DNA of 64,000 nucleotides, taken from positions 241,430 through 305,429 of the forward strand of contig NZ_LMGK01000012.1 of NCBI RefSeq assembly GCF_001427125.1, in the 5' to 3' direction. The notes under the pieces were generated by a model, which was not told the origin of the DNA, ran no database searches, and saw only the letters and a program-made list of their open reading frames with translations. This document shows positions 24,668 to 35,354 of the stretch, piece after piece. Made by a program: the position numbers and the translations under genes. Every line of letters begins with the position of its first letter. The stretch's first letter is position 1. The DNA comes from Pseudomonas sp. Root562 (GTDB lineage: Bacteria > Pseudomonadota > Gammaproteobacteria > Pseudomonadales > Pseudomonadaceae).

Positions 24668-26017
24668 ATGTTTGCTTTCTTTCGTCCTGCCGCACATCAG
24701 GCGCCCTTGCCTGAAGAAAAAATAGACAGCACCTACCGCCGCCTGCGCTGGCAAATCTTCGCCGGTATCTTTATCGGTTACGCCGGTTACTACCTGCTGC
24801 GCAAAAACTTTTCCCTGGCGATGCCCTATCTGATCGAAGAGGGCTATACCCGCGGTGAACTGGGCGTGGCGCTGTCGGCGATTGCCATCGCCTATGGCTT
24901 GTCCAAGTTCCTGATGGGCATCGTTTCCGACCGCTCCAACCCGCGCTTCTTCCTGCCGTTCGGCCTGATGGTTTCGGCTGCCGTGATGTTCATTTTCGGT
25001 TTCGCGCATTGGGCAACGTCCAGCGTGACCATCATGTTCGTCCTGCTGTTCATCAATGGCTGGGCTCAGGGCATGGGTTGGCCGCCCAGTGGCCGGACCA
25101 TGGTGCACTGGTGGTCACAGAAGGAACGCGGTGGCGTGGTGTCGCTGTGGAACGTCGCGCACAACGTCGGCGGCGGCCTGATCGGTCCGCTGTTCCTGGT
25201 CGGCATGGGCCTGTTCAATGACTGGCATGCGGCGTTCTACGTACCGGCAGCCGTCGCCATGGCGGTGGCGGTTTTTGCCTTCATCACCATGCGCGATACC
25301 CCGCAATCGGTGGGCCTGCCGCCCATCGAGAAGTACAAGAACGACTATCCGGAAGGCTACGACGCCAGCCACGAAGAAGAATTCAGCGCCAAGGAAATCT
25401 TCGTCAAATACGTACTGCGCAACAAAATGCTCTGGTACATCGCCCTGGCCAACGTCTTCGTCTATCTGCTGCGCTACGGCGTATTGGACTGGGCGCCGAC
25501 CTACCTCAAGGAAGCCAAGGGTTTCACCGTAGACAAGACGTCCTGGGCGTACTTCTTCTACGAGTGGGCGGGTATCCCGGGCACGTTGCTGTGCGGCTGG
25601 ATGTCGGACAAGATTTTCCGTGGCAACCGTGGCCTGACCGGCATGGTGTTCATGGCGCTGGTGACCGTGGCGACCCTGGTGTACTGGTTGAATCCGGCCG
25701 GCAACCCGACGGTCGACATGATCGCCCTGGTGTCCATCGGCTTCCTGATCTACGGCCCGGTCATGCTGATCGGCTTGCAGGCGCTGGAGCTGGCGCCGAA
25801 GAAAGCCGCCGGTACGGCAGCGGGTTTCACCGGTTTGTTCGGTTACCTGGGGGGTTCGGTCGCGGCCAGTGCAGCGATGGGCTACACCGTGGACCACTTC
25901 GGTTGGGACGGCGGTTTCGTCCTGCTGATCGGCGCCTGCCTGCTGGCGATGGCTTTCCTTGCGCCAACGCTGTGGCACAAGCAAGTCGCCAGTCAGAGCC
26001 GCGAAGCACTCGCCTGA
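24668..26017 (+). CDS. glpT: sn-glycerol-3-phosphate transporter GlpT (MFS)
   Basis: Inner-membrane antiporter taking up glycerol-3-phosphate in exchange for phosphate; in pseudomonads it is also the fosfomycin entry route. 449 residues with about twelve membrane helices. Family motifs: [20 protein letters not shown] at the N-terminus with the substrate-binding arginine region [13 protein letters not shown], and [20 protein letters not shown] in the middle. The ATG at 24668 follows CTGGAGCTCCTGA. Two GlpR-type operators lie upstream. The 3' end overlaps the convergent ChaC-type gene by 25 bases. Confidence 0.95.
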   Translation: MFAFFRPAAHQAPLPEEKIDSTYRRLRWQIFAGIFIGYAGYYLLRKNFSLAMPYLIEEGYTRGELGVALSAIAIAYGLSKFLMGIVSDRSNPRFFLPFGLMVSAAVMFIFGFAHWATSSVTIMFVLLFINGWAQGMGWPPSGRTMVHWWSQKERGGVVSLWNVAHNVGGGLIGPLFLVGMGLFNDWHAAFYVPAAVAMAVAVFAFITMRDTPQSVGLPPIEKYKNDYPEGYDASHEEEFSAKEIFVKYVLRNKMLWYIALANVFVYLLRYGVLDWAPTYLKEAKGFTVDKTSWAYFFYEWAGIPGTLLCGWMSDKIFRGNRGLTGMVFMALVTVATLVYWLNPAGNPTVDMIALVSIGFLIYGPVMLIGLQALELAPKKAAGTAAGFTGLFGYLGGSVAASAAMGYTVDHFGWDGGFVLLIGACLLAMAFLAPTLWHKQVASQSREALA

Positions 26018-26661
26018 TCGGCCTTTGATTTACAGCGCTTGAGCCGCGCCTCCAGATTCCGGTCTGGCATGGCGTGGCTACGCAGGGCGTGAGCGGTCTG
26101 CTCGACATAATCGCGAGTGGTGCCGTAACGCCCGCAAGCGTTTTCAAACACATGGCTCAGCACATGATCCGGCAAGTTGCCGGCATAACTGGGCAGGTGC
26201 CGCTCCAGAACGAATCCCAATGCCTGAACCTGGTTGCCGTCTTCGAGTCGGCAGTTGAGCCAGTGTGGACGATAAGACGGGAACGGCATCTCACGTTGCC
26301 AAAGCGCATACAGTGACGCTTCAAGTTGCTCTTCAGGCAGACGATAAGCAAAGCCGCTGCAAGAGCCGCCGCGATCCAGGCCGAATACCAGTCCCGGCAT
26401 CTCCGGTGTGCCACGATGTTCGTGGGACCACAGGTACAACCCTCGGTGGTAACCATGGACCCGCCCGCGAACGCGCTCGACAGCCGTGCACTCAGGGCGC
26501 CAGATCAGTGACCCATAGGCGAACAGCCATACAGGCCCACCCTTGTGGCGCGCCATGGTCGTTTGCATTGAGCTGAGTAATTGTTCGTGAGTGAGCTGCG
26601 GCCCCAGATCGAGCTGCGGCGGATAAGCCAGATTCAGAAATGAAGATTCTATGGCGCTCAT
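25993..26661 (-). CDS. ChaC-type gamma-glutamylcyclotransferase
   Basis: A 222-residue protein of the ChaC family, which cleaves glutathione to 5-oxoproline and Cys-Gly. The substrate loop [13 protein letters not shown] is at about 44-56, and the family core continues with [20 protein letters not shown]. The family's catalytic glutamate is probably in [18 protein letters not shown]. It is convergent with glpT with a 25-base overlap of the coding ends. Upstream of its start lies an AT-rich block. Confidence 0.88.
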   Translation of the reverse strand: MSAIESSFLNLAYPPQLDLGPQLTHEQLLSSMQTTMARHKGGPVWLFAYGSLIWRPECTAVERVRGRVHGYHRGLYLWSHEHRGTPEMPGLVFGLDRGGSCSGFAYRLPEEQLEASLYALWQREMPFPSYRPHWLNCRLEDGNQVQALGFVLERHLPSYAGNLPDHVLSHVFENACGRYGTTRDYVEQTAHALRSHAMPDRNLEARLKRCKSKADQASASRL

Positions 26662-26689
26662 GGCGAATAGCGTTCAGCTCCCCGCGAGT

Positions 26690-26860
26690 GAAGTATTACT
26701 TTATAGAACGCACCGTTGTAACAATAAGGCACATAAGTTTTAAGGCAAATTAAATGCCATGGCACAGTTATTAATTAACTGGCTGGATCAGATATAACGT
26801 ACCGGCATTTATACTATTTTATAAATACCGATCCGCTATATACAGAGTTATAACCACCTG
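26690..26860. other. AT-rich intergenic block with short inverted repeats
   Basis: The gap 26662-26989 contains no gene I can support. The first part is strikingly AT-rich against a GC-rich background. It holds a near-perfect inverted repeat at 26803-26830 (CGGCATTTATA, six-base loop, TATAAATACCG), TGCCATGGCA at 26755-26764 and AGTTATTAATTAACT at 26767-26781. It is the promoter region of the ChaC-type gene and a candidate site for a MvaT/H-NS-type protein. Confidence 0.6.
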
Positions 26861-26959
26861 TGTAGGAGCGAGCCTGCTCGCGATGGTCGTTAGTGATTAC
26901 GCGGGAAGTCAGGCTGCCCACGGCGCTCTTAAGAACATCGCGAGCAGGCTCCCCCTACA
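26861..26959. repeat. REPIN beside the AT-rich block
   Basis: Arms begin TGTAGGAGCGAGCCTGCTCG at 26861 and end GAGCAGGCTCCCCCTACA at 26959, with CTCCCCC replacing CGCTCC in the right arm. It lies about 30 bases after the end of the reductase gene. Confidence 0.87.
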
Positions 26960-26989
26960 GGGATGTTTGGTTATCTTCAGAGATTGGAG

Positions 26990-27958
26990 TCAAGAGCGTG
27001 GAGCGTAGGCAAATACGTCTGCGCGCATCTGATGGGCGTCCATGCCCGCCTCGACCAGCGCATCCAGTGTGCCGTAGACCATGGCCGGCGAACCACTGGC
27101 GTACACGTGCAAAGTCTTGAGATCGGGGAAGTCTTCGCACACGGCCTCATGCAACATGCCGCAGCGTCCCTGCCAGCCGCCTTGATCGCTGACGACTTTG
27201 TGCAGGAACAGGTTGGGTAGCTTCAGCCACTCGTCCCAATGTTCGATTTCATAGAAGTCTTCAGGACGGCGCACGCCCCAATACAAATGCACGGGGTGCT
27301 TGAAGCCTTCGGCGCGACAGTGTTCGATCAGGCCATGGACCTGGCCCATGCCGGTACCCGCGGCAATCAACACCAGAGGACCGTCCGGCAGCTCGGCCAG
27401 GTGCGTATCGCCGAACGGCATGTCGATCCGCACCATCGTGTTGCCTTGCAGCTGCTTGATCAGGTTTATTGCACTGGCTTCGCGCGCCAGTACGTGGATT
27501 TCCAGATCACGCCCACCGGAGGGTGCCGAAGCCAGGGAGAAAGATGATTTCTCGCCATTGTCCCGATGGATCATCAAGTACTGGCCGGCGTGATAACGCG
27601 GAGGTTTACCCGCCGGCGCCCGCAGCCGCACTCGCCAGGTATCACCACCGACCTCGGTGCAACTGGTGACCTGACACGACAGGGTGCGCACCGGCAATTC
27701 TCCCAGCGCGAGCACGCCATCCCACAGCACGATGCAGTCTTCGAGCGGCTCTGCAATGCAAGTGTAGAACTCGCCATGATCGCGCACATCGCCCGCCTGT
27801 TCGACGCGCCCTTCCACCAGCAGCGCAGCGCACACATGGCAGTTGCCGTTGCGACAGCTTTGCGGGCACTCATAGCCCAGACGACGTGCGCCATCGAGAA
27901 TCCGCTCGCCGGGCAGGATCTCGAGCACCGCTCCGGAGGGCTGCAAAGTTACACGCAT
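26990..27958 (-). CDS. 2Fe-2S/FAD reductase (CDP-6-deoxyglucoseen reductase-like), coupled to ubiD
   Basis: A 322-residue oxidoreductase with an N-terminal plant-type ferredoxin domain (cluster cysteines in CPQSCRNGNCHVC and a later FYTCIAEPL), an FAD domain (GQYLMIHR, SSFSLASAP) and an NAD(P)H domain (LVLIAAGTGMGQVHGLIEHC and a C-terminal VYASGSPAMVYGTLDAL). The start at 27958 ([11 protein letters not shown]) overlaps the ubiD stop by one base (TGATG). In E. coli the flavin reductase gene fre is next to ubiD; here a Fre-like module with an added ferredoxin domain occupies the same place, so supplying reduced flavin or electrons for UbiD maturation is plausible. Confidence 0.88.
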   Translation of the reverse strand: MRVTLQPSGAVLEILPGERILDGARRLGYECPQSCRNGNCHVCAALLVEGRVEQAGDVRDHGEFYTCIAEPLEDCIVLWDGVLALGELPVRTLSCQVTSCTEVGGDTWRVRLRAPAGKPPRYHAGQYLMIHRDNGEKSSFSLASAPSGGRDLEIHVLAREASAINLIKQLQGNTMVRIDMPFGDTHLAELPDGPLVLIAAGTGMGQVHGLIEHCRAEGFKHPVHLYWGVRRPEDFYEIEHWDEWLKLPNLFLHKVVSDQGGWQGRCGMLHEAVCEDFPDLKTLHVYASGSPAMVYGTLDALVEAGMDAHQMRADVFAYAPRS

Positions 27959-29424
27959 CAATCTATTCCTAACTGATTCCAGATGGCATCGATCCGTTGG
28001 GTCACGGCATCGTCCTTGACGATCACCCGGCCCCACTCACGTGTGGTTTCGCCCGGCCATTTATGCGTGGCATCGAGCCCCATTTTCGACCCCAGGCCGG
28101 ACACCGGCGAGGCGAAGTCAAGGTAGTCGATTGGCGTGTTCTCGATCATCACCGTGTCGCGCTTGGGGTCCATGCGCGTAGTGATGGCCCAGATCACGTC
28201 GTTCCAGTCCCGTGCGTTGATATCGTCGTCAGTGACGATAACGAACTTGGTGTACATGAACTGTCGCAAAAACGACCAGACACCGAGCATTACCCGCTTG
28301 GCATGCCCCGGATACGACTTCTTCATGGTCACGACGGCCATGCGGTACGAGCAGCCTTCTGGCGGCAGGTAGAAATCGGTGATCTCCGGGAACTGCTTCT
28401 GCAGGATCGGCACGAACACTTCGTTCAGCGCCACGCCGAGGATTGCCGGCTCATCCGGTGGACGTCCGGTGTAGGTGCTGTGGTAGATCGGCTTGATCCG
28501 ATGGGTGATGCGCTCGACGGTGAACACCGGGAAGCTGTCGACTTCGTTGTAGTAGCCGGTGTGGTCGCCGTACGGGCCTTCATCGGCCATCTCGCCCGGA
28601 TGGATCACGCCTTCAAGGATGATCTCGGCGGTGGCCGGCACTTGCAGGTCGTTGCCCCGGCATTTCACCAGTTCGGTGCGGTTGCCGCGCAGCAGGCCGG
28701 CGAAAGCGTATTCGGAGAGACTGTCGGGCACCGGGGTCACGGCGCCGAGAATGGTCGCCGGGTCAGCGCCCAGCGCCACGGCCACCGGGAACGGTTGCCC
28801 CGGATGCTTCTCGCACCATTCGCGGTAATCCAGCGCGCCGCCACGGTGGCTGAGCCAACGCATGATGACTTTGTTGCGGCCGATCACTTGCTGACGGTAG
28901 ATCCCGAGGTTCTGCCGATCCTTGTTCGGACCTTTGGTAACGGTCAGGCCCCAGGTGATCAGCGGCGCCACGTCGCCCGGCCAGCAGGTCTGCACCGGCA
29001 GTGTCGAGAGATCGACGTCATCGCCTTCGACGACCACTTCCTGGCAGATCGCATCTTTGACGACCTTGGGCGCCATCGAGATGATCTTGCGGAAGATCGG
29101 CAGTTTGGACCAGGCGTCTTTCAGCCCTTTCGGCGGCTCGGGTTCCTTGAGGAACGCCAGCAACTTGCCGATTTCGCGCAGTTCGCTGACCGCTTCGGCG
29201 CCCATGCCCAACGCAACGCGCTCGGGGGTGCCGAACAGGTTGCCGAGCACCGGAATGTCATAACCGACAGGCTTTTCGAACAGCAGGGCCGGGCCTTTGG
29301 CGCGCAAGGTGCGGTCACAGACCTCGGTCATTTCGAGCACTGGGGACACCGGAATCTGGATGCGCTTGAGCTCGCCGCGCTGTTCCAGCCCGCTGATAAA
29401 GTCGCGCAAGTCGCGATACTGCAT
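27958..29424 (-). CDS. ubiD: 3-octaprenyl-4-hydroxybenzoate decarboxylase UbiD
   Basis: Decarboxylase of ubiquinone synthesis using prenylated FMN made by UbiX. 488 residues, full length. Recognised by [20 protein letters not shown] at the start, [20 protein letters not shown] (cofactor-binding region) and [18 protein letters not shown] carrying conserved acidic residues. The stop overlaps the following reductase start. Transcribed away from rho. Confidence 0.96.
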   Translation of the reverse strand: MQYRDLRDFISGLEQRGELKRIQIPVSPVLEMTEVCDRTLRAKGPALLFEKPVGYDIPVLGNLFGTPERVALGMGAEAVSELREIGKLLAFLKEPEPPKGLKDAWSKLPIFRKIISMAPKVVKDAICQEVVVEGDDVDLSTLPVQTCWPGDVAPLITWGLTVTKGPNKDRQNLGIYRQQVIGRNKVIMRWLSHRGGALDYREWCEKHPGQPFPVAVALGADPATILGAVTPVPDSLSEYAFAGLLRGNRTELVKCRGNDLQVPATAEIILEGVIHPGEMADEGPYGDHTGYYNEVDSFPVFTVERITHRIKPIYHSTYTGRPPDEPAILGVALNEVFVPILQKQFPEITDFYLPPEGCSYRMAVVTMKKSYPGHAKRVMLGVWSFLRQFMYTKFVIVTDDDINARDWNDVIWAITTRMDPKRDTVMIENTPIDYLDFASPVSGLGSKMGLDATHKWPGETTREWGRVIVKDDAVTQRIDAIWNQLGID

Positions 29425-29525
29425 GCGTAAGCCTCGTGTTGGCCGTGGCGTTCGGGGCAGGCAGTTTAGCGCCGAACCCCTCTATTCAGAACCACGAACT
29501 GCCGGTTCATCAAAAATCAGATAGC

Positions 29526-29548
29526 AAAAAGCCGGGTTTCCCCGGCTC
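29526..29548 (-). terminator. Terminator downstream of rho
   Basis: Stem AGCCGGG/CCCGGCT with a four-base TTTC loop; on the minus strand it is followed by TTTTTGC. It lies 31 bases past the rho stop. Confidence 0.8.
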
Positions 29549-29578
29549 TGGTGCCCTGTATGGCACAACCTGCTCGAC

Positions 29579-30838
<1,260 letters not shown>

Positions 30839-30873
30839 ATAGGAATGACGTAATCATTTATGGAGGGGGGAAA

Positions 30874-30892
30874 ATTAAGCTTTTGGCTTAAT
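30874..30892 (-). promoter_or_regulatory. Hairpin with T-run in the rho leader
   Basis: ATTAAGC and its complement GCTTAAT flank a five-base loop; on the minus strand the hairpin is followed by TTTTCCCCCC, 36 bases before the rho start. It resembles a weak attenuator; Rho is known to regulate its own leader in other bacteria. Confidence 0.4.
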
Positions 30893-31035
30893 GAGGCCGC
30901 GCCGCGGAGAAGGCGACAGGATCGCGTACTTATTCGAAAAGGAGAGCGTCGGCGACGGCTAGCAGGGGGCACTGGAGAAACCAGCGCGGGGCCGAATGTA
31001 ACACCTGAGTTTCGGAGCGTCTAGCCCTCATAACG

Positions 31036-31064
31036 AAAAAGGCCCCGCGAATTGCGGGGCCTTT
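31036..31064 (-). terminator. Terminator downstream of trxA
   Basis: Stem GGCCCCGC/GCGGGGCC with a short loop GAATT, followed on the minus strand by TTTTT. It separates trxA from rho. Confidence 0.9.
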
Positions 31065-31086
31065 ATTTGACACGCTGCGACGACGC

Positions 31087-31416
31087 TTAGATGTTGGCGT
31101 CGAGGAAGGCTGCCAGTTGCGACTTCGACAGTGCGCCGACCTTGGTCGCTTCAACGTTGCCGTTCTTGAACAGCATCAGGGTCGGGATACCACGCACGCC
31201 GTGCTTGGCCGGGGTTTCCTGGTTTTCGTCGATGTTCAGTTTGGCAACGGTCAGCTTGCCTTTGTAAGTCTCGGCAATTTCGTCCAGAACAGGAGCGATC
31301 ATTTTGCAAGGGCCGCACCACTCAGCCCAGTAATCGACCAGTACAGCGCCTTCAGCCTTGAGTACGTCTGCCTCGAAGCTAGCGTCGCTAACGTGTTTGA
31401 TAAGATCGCTGCTCAT
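31087..31416 (-). CDS. trxA: Thioredoxin 1
   Basis: General cytoplasmic disulfide reductase, 109 residues. Active site WCGPC with cysteines 34 and 37 after VLVDYWAE; the conserved cis-proline is in RGIPTLMLF. The start at 31416 ([11 protein letters not shown]) is standard; 14 further codons upstream have no ribosome site. It precedes rho on the same strand, as in many gammaproteobacteria. Confidence 0.97.
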   Translation of the reverse strand: MSSDLIKHVSDASFEADVLKAEGAVLVDYWAEWCGPCKMIAPVLDEIAETYKGKLTVAKLNIDENQETPAKHGVRGIPTLMLFKNGNVEATKVGALSKSQLAAFLDANI

Positions 31417-31537
31417 GGAATTCTCCAGGGTTGTAAGCAAAAAAACGTGGCCCATCATAGCTGCCCTTCCCGTGTTCAGGAAGGTGCAGATGATTGAGTC
31501 TCGCTATGGTGGTCCATGAGTTTGGGTATAGCCCAGG

Positions 31538-32245
31538 TCACGCCGTGGCGGGAGCGACGAAGGCGATTCCGGTGCGCAAGGCGGCATTGCGCACATGTTC
31601 GTGCATGGCTTTCTGTGCGGCCCCTGAGGCTCGGCGTGCCAGTGCGCGAAGGATTTTGCGGTGTTCCTGCCAGGTTTCCATGGCCCGTTCGGCCCGGATG
31701 AACGGTAGCTTCTGGCTCTCCAGGAAGATGTCGGCGCTGGCGGTGAGGATGCTCAGCATCGCCTGATTGCCGCTGGCCAGCAGAATTCGACGGTGAAATT
31801 CGAAGTCCAGGCGCGCCGCCGCTTCAAAGTCGCCAGACTTCAATTCGTTGCGCATGGCGGCGACATTGTCTTGCAGCGCATCGAGCTCATCGGTACTCAA
31901 GGTCACGGCCGCCAGCCCTGCGGCAAATCCCTCCAGCGCATAGCGCAACTGAAAAATGTCCAGCGGCGAAGCCTGCGCCGCGAATGGCCAGCCCGGCGCC
32001 GCATCGCCTCGCGGCAGCTCCACTGGTGATTGCACAAACACGCCTTTGCCCGGCTGGATACTGATGACCCCCAGTGCGCTCAGGGACGACAACGCCTCGC
32101 GCAACGATGCCCGACTGACCCCCAATTGCACCGCCAGATCCCGTTGCGAGGGCAAGGCATCCCCGGGCCCGAAGCCCTGTTCGGTGATCAGTTTGCGGAT
32201 GGCTTGCAGCGCCACTTCGGGTACGGCACGGGAGATCGAGTTCAT
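31538..32245 (-). CDS. FadR-subfamily GntR transcriptional regulator
   Basis: A 235-residue regulator. The winged helix-turn-helix (about 5-75) includes LPSQRDLAVQLGVSRASLRE, and the C-terminal FCD domain (about 90-220) has metal-ligand residues in FEFHRRIL and HEHVRNAAL. I use the ATG at 32245 (MNSISRAVPEV). It is divergent from an amino-acid ABC importer, with direct repeats in the shared gap that may be its operators, so it probably represses that importer when the substrate is absent. Confidence 0.88.
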   Translation of the reverse strand: MNSISRAVPEVALQAIRKLITEQGFGPGDALPSQRDLAVQLGVSRASLREALSSLSALGVISIQPGKGVFVQSPVELPRGDAAPGWPFAAQASPLDIFQLRYALEGFAAGLAAVTLSTDELDALQDNVAAMRNELKSGDFEAAARLDFEFHRRILLASGNQAMLSILTASADIFLESQKLPFIRAERAMETWQEHRKILRALARRASGAAQKAMHEHVRNAALRTGIAFVAPATA

Positions 32246-32381
32246 GATTTTCCAGACGAACCAGGCCAATGTGCGGCCAGTTGTAAAGCTATTCGCGGCG
32301 TCCGGCAAGTCGTGCCCCATGGGGGTTCGGGAATTTTAACGGGTGCGCTATCGAGGTGCGAAACGCGACTCGACTGTTCAG

Positions 32382-32412
32382 ACCAGTAAGACCTTCCGAC
32401 ACCAGTAAAACC
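32382..32412 (+). promoter_or_regulatory. Direct-repeat candidate operator between regulator and importer
   Basis: ACCAGTAAGACC at 32382-32393 and ACCAGTAAAACC at 32401-32412 differ at one base and start 19 bases apart. FadR-type proteins commonly bind TGGT/ACCA-containing sites. The pair lies 90 bases before the binding-protein gene. Confidence 0.4.
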
Positions 32413-32501
32413 GCGCGCTGGCGCCCCCATGGCCCGAGGTTGGCATGGCCCATGCTCTGTCGATCCGCAGACATTCCTTCTCGTCGATTCGGAGATCTGC
32501 C

Positions 32502-33287
32502 ATGACCCAGCGTTACAGCGCACTCATCAAAGTCTTGTTCGCTAGCCTGATGCTGAGCCAGGCACCCGCCCACGCCGACGGTCTGGAGGATGTGGTCAAG
32601 CGCGGCGTCCTCAAGGTTGCCGTGCCCCAGGACTTCCCGCCCTTCGGCTCGGTCGGCCCGGACATGAAACCTCGCGGCCTGGATATCGATACTGCAAAAC
32701 TGCTGGCCGACCAGCTCAAGGTCAAACTCGAACTGACTCCGGTCAACAGCACCAACCGCATCCCGTTCCTGACCACCGGCAAGGTCGACCTGGTGATTTC
32801 CAGCCTTGGCAAAAACCCCGAGCGGGAAAAAGTCATCGACTTCTCCCGCGCCTATGCACCGTTCTACCTCGCCGTGTTCGGCCCGCCAGAAGCCGACATC
32901 AAAGGCCTGGACGACCTCAAGGGCAAGACCGTCAGCGTCACCCGTGGCGCCATCGAAGACATCGAGCTGAGCAAGGTCGCGCCCGAAGGCGTGACCATCA
33001 AGCGCTTCGAAGACAACAACTCGACCATCGCCGCGTACCTGGCCGGGCAGGTCGACCTGATCGCCAGCGGCAACGTGGTCATGGTCGCCATCAGCGAAAA
33101 GAACCCGAAACGCGTGCCGGCGCTGAAAGTGAAGCTCAAGGATTCGCCGGTCTACGTCGGCGTGAACAAGAACGAGCCGGCGCTGCTGGACAAGGTCAAT
33201 CAGATCCTCGTGACCGCCAAGAGCGACGGCGCATTGGAGAAAAACGCATTGACCTGGCTCAAAGAGCCGCTGCCGGCCGACCTCTGA
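32502..33287 (+). CDS. Polar amino-acid ABC transporter, periplasmic binding protein
   Basis: A 261-residue binding protein of the family-3 type, with a signal peptide (LIKVLFASLMLSQAPAHA before DGLEDVVKRG). Ligand-site residues appear in PQDFPPFGSVGPDMKPRGLD and the mid-protein GKTVSVTRGAIEDIEL. First gene of a four-gene importer operon. The substrate is probably a polar or acidic amino acid; sequence alone does not decide it. Confidence 0.9.
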   Translation: MTQRYSALIKVLFASLMLSQAPAHADGLEDVVKRGVLKVAVPQDFPPFGSVGPDMKPRGLDIDTAKLLADQLKVKLELTPVNSTNRIPFLTTGKVDLVISSLGKNPEREKVIDFSRAYAPFYLAVFGPPEADIKGLDDLKGKTVSVTRGAIEDIELSKVAPEGVTIKRFEDNNSTIAAYLAGQVDLIASGNVVMVAISEKNPKRVPALKVKLKDSPVYVGVNKNEPALLDKVNQILVTAKSDGALEKNALTWLKEPLPADL

Positions 33288-33309
33288 CACGGCGCGCAGG
33301 AGACACGCT

Positions 33310-33978
33310 ATGGCTTATCAGTTCGATTTCTTGCCGGTGGTTCACAACACCGATCTGTTGCTGCGCGGTGCATTGTTCACTCTGGAGCTGACGGCCATCG
33401 GTGCGGTGCTCGGCGTGGGGCTGGGCATTGTCGGCGCCCTGGTGCGGGCCTGGAACATTCGCCCGTTCGCCGGGATCTTCGCGGTCTACGTCGAGTTGAT
33501 CCGCAACACGCCGTTCCTGGTGCAGCTGTTTTTCATCTTTTTCGGCTTGCCGTCGTTGGGCGTGCAGATTTCCGAATGGCAGGCGGCGGTATTGGCGATG
33601 GTGATCAACCTCGGTGCCTATTCCACCGAAATTGTCCGCGCGGGCATTCAGGCGATCCCGCGAGGTCAACTGGAAGCCGCGGCGGCATTGGCGATGACGC
33701 GTTTTGAGGCGTTCCGTCACGTGGTGCTGTTGCCGGCCCTGGGCAAGGTCTGGCCGGCCTTGAGCAGCCAGATCATCATCGTGATGCTCGGCTCGGCCGT
33801 CTGCTCGCAGATTGCCACCGAAGAGCTGAGCTTCGCCGCCAACTTCATCCAGTCGCGCAACTTCCGCGCCTTCGAAACCTACGCCCTGACCACGCTGCTG
33901 TATTTGTGCATGGCCCTGTTGATTCGCCAGCTCTTGAACTGGATCGGAACACGCTACATCTCCAGGAGCAGCCGATGA
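33310..33978 (+). CDS. Amino-acid ABC transporter permease 1
   Basis: Inner-membrane permease of the HisMQ type, 222 residues with about five helices. The coupling loop reads QLEAAAALAMTRFEAFRHVV, which contacts the ATPase. The start follows AGGAGACACGCT. Its stop overlaps the next permease start as ATGA. Confidence 0.93.
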   Translation: MAYQFDFLPVVHNTDLLLRGALFTLELTAIGAVLGVGLGIVGALVRAWNIRPFAGIFAVYVELIRNTPFLVQLFFIFFGLPSLGVQISEWQAAVLAMVINLGAYSTEIVRAGIQAIPRGQLEAAAALAMTRFEAFRHVVLLPALGKVWPALSSQIIIVMLGSAVCSQIATEELSFAANFIQSRNFRAFETYALTTLLYLCMALLIRQLLNWIGTRYISRSSR

Positions 33979-34625
33979 GCGATTTCACTTTCTGGGACAT
34001 CCTGCGCAACCTGCTCACGGGCCTGCAATGGACGCTGGCGTTGTCGCTGGTGGCGTTCATCGGCGGTGGCGTGATCGGCCTGCTGATCATGGTCATGCGC
34101 ATTTCGAAAAAAGCCCTGCCGCGCAGTTTCGCCCGCACTTACATCGAACTGTTCCAGGGCACGCCGCTTTTGATGCAACTGTTTCTGGTGTTTTTCGGTG
34201 TGGCGCTGGCCGGGGTTGAGATTTCGCCGTGGATGGCGGCGGCGATTGCGCTGACGCTGTTCACCAGCGCTTACCTGGCAGAGATCTGGCGCGGTTGCGT
34301 CGACTCGATTCCCAATGGCCAGTGGGAAGCCTCGTCGAGCCTGGCGCTGAATCCGTTGGAGCAATTGCGCTACGTGATCCTGCCGCAGGCGCTGCGCATC
34401 GCCGTGGCGCCAACCGTGGGCTTTTCGGTGCAAGTGGTCAAAGGCACCGCTGTCACCTCGATCATTGGCTTCACCGAATTGACCAAGACCGGCGGCATGC
34501 TCGCCAACGCCACTTTTGAACCGTTCATGGTCTACGGTCTCGTCGCCCTAGGCTATTTCCTGCTCTGTTATCCCTTGTCCCTCAGTGCGCGCTACCTGGA
34601 AAGGAGACTGCATGCCTCTGCTTAG
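33975..34625 (+). CDS. Amino-acid ABC transporter permease 2
   Basis: Second HisMQ-type permease, 216 residues from the ATG at 33975 (MSDFTFWDILRNLLTGLQWT), preceded by CCAGGAGCAGCCG. Coupling loop QWEASSSLALNPLEQLRYVI. Two different permeases form the usual heterodimer of this transporter class. It overlaps the ATPase gene by 14 bases. Confidence 0.93.
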   Translation: MSDFTFWDILRNLLTGLQWTLALSLVAFIGGGVIGLLIMVMRISKKALPRSFARTYIELFQGTPLLMQLFLVFFGVALAGVEISPWMAAAIALTLFTSAYLAEIWRGCVDSIPNGQWEASSSLALNPLEQLRYVILPQALRIAVAPTVGFSVQVVKGTAVTSIIGFTELTKTGGMLANATFEPFMVYGLVALGYFLLCYPLSLSARYLERRLHASA

Positions 34626-35349
34626 AATTTCCGCCCTGCATAAATATTACGGCGATCACCATGTGCTCAAAGGCATCGACCTGAGCGTGGAGGAAGGCCA
34701 GGTGGTGGCGATCATTGGACGCAGCGGCTCGGGTAAGTCGACCTTGCTGCGTACCCTCAATGGCCTTGAGTCCATCAACGATGGCGTGATCGAAGTCGAC
34801 GGTGAATACCTCGATGCTGCCCGTGCCGATCTGCGCAGCCTGCGGCAGAAAGTCGGCATGGTGTTCCAGCAGTTCAACCTGTTCCCGCACCTGACCGTCG
34901 GTGAAAACGTCATGCTTGCACCGCAGGTGGTGCAAAAAGTATCAAAAGCCAAAGCGGCCGAACTGGCGCGGCAGATGCTGGAAAAGGTTGGGCTGGGTGA
35001 GAAGTTCGATGCCTTTCCCGATCGGCTGTCCGGCGGACAACAACAGCGGGTGGCAATTGCCCGGGCGCTGGCGATGTCGCCGAAGGTTTTGCTGTGTGAC
35101 GAAATCACTTCGGCGCTCGACCCGGAGCTGGTCAACGAAGTGCTGAGCGTTGTTCGGCAACTGGCCAAGGAAGGCATGACGCTGATCATGGTCACCCATG
35201 AGATGCGTTTTGCCCGGGAGGTGGGGGATAAGTTGGTGTTCATGCATCACGGCAAGGTGCATGAGGTGGGGGACCCGAAAGTCCTGTTCGCCACGCCGCA
35301 AACGGCGGAACTGGCGAACTTCATTGGGACAGTGGCAGCATCAAGCTAA
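34612..35349 (+). CDS. Amino-acid ABC transporter ATPase
   Basis: A 245-residue ATPase of the GlnQ/HisP type. Walker A GRSGSGKST, Q loop VFQQFNLFPHLT, signature LSGGQQQRVAIARAL, Walker B VLLCDEITSALDP and the switch histidine in VTHEM. Last gene of the importer operon; the REPIN after it begins six bases past the stop. Confidence 0.95.
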   Translation: MPLLRISALHKYYGDHHVLKGIDLSVEEGQVVAIIGRSGSGKSTLLRTLNGLESINDGVIEVDGEYLDAARADLRSLRQKVGMVFQQFNLFPHLTVGENVMLAPQVVQKVSKAKAAELARQMLEKVGLGEKFDAFPDRLSGGQQQRVAIARALAMSPKVLLCDEITSALDPELVNEVLSVVRQLAKEGMTLIMVTHEMRFAREVGDKLVFMHHGKVHEVGDPKVLFATPQTAELANFIGTVAASS

Positions 35350-35354
35350 ATCCC

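Noticed and set aside
24436..24714. A 92-residue frame before glpT
   Set aside because: It runs across the GlpR-like operators into glpT, with no start signal.
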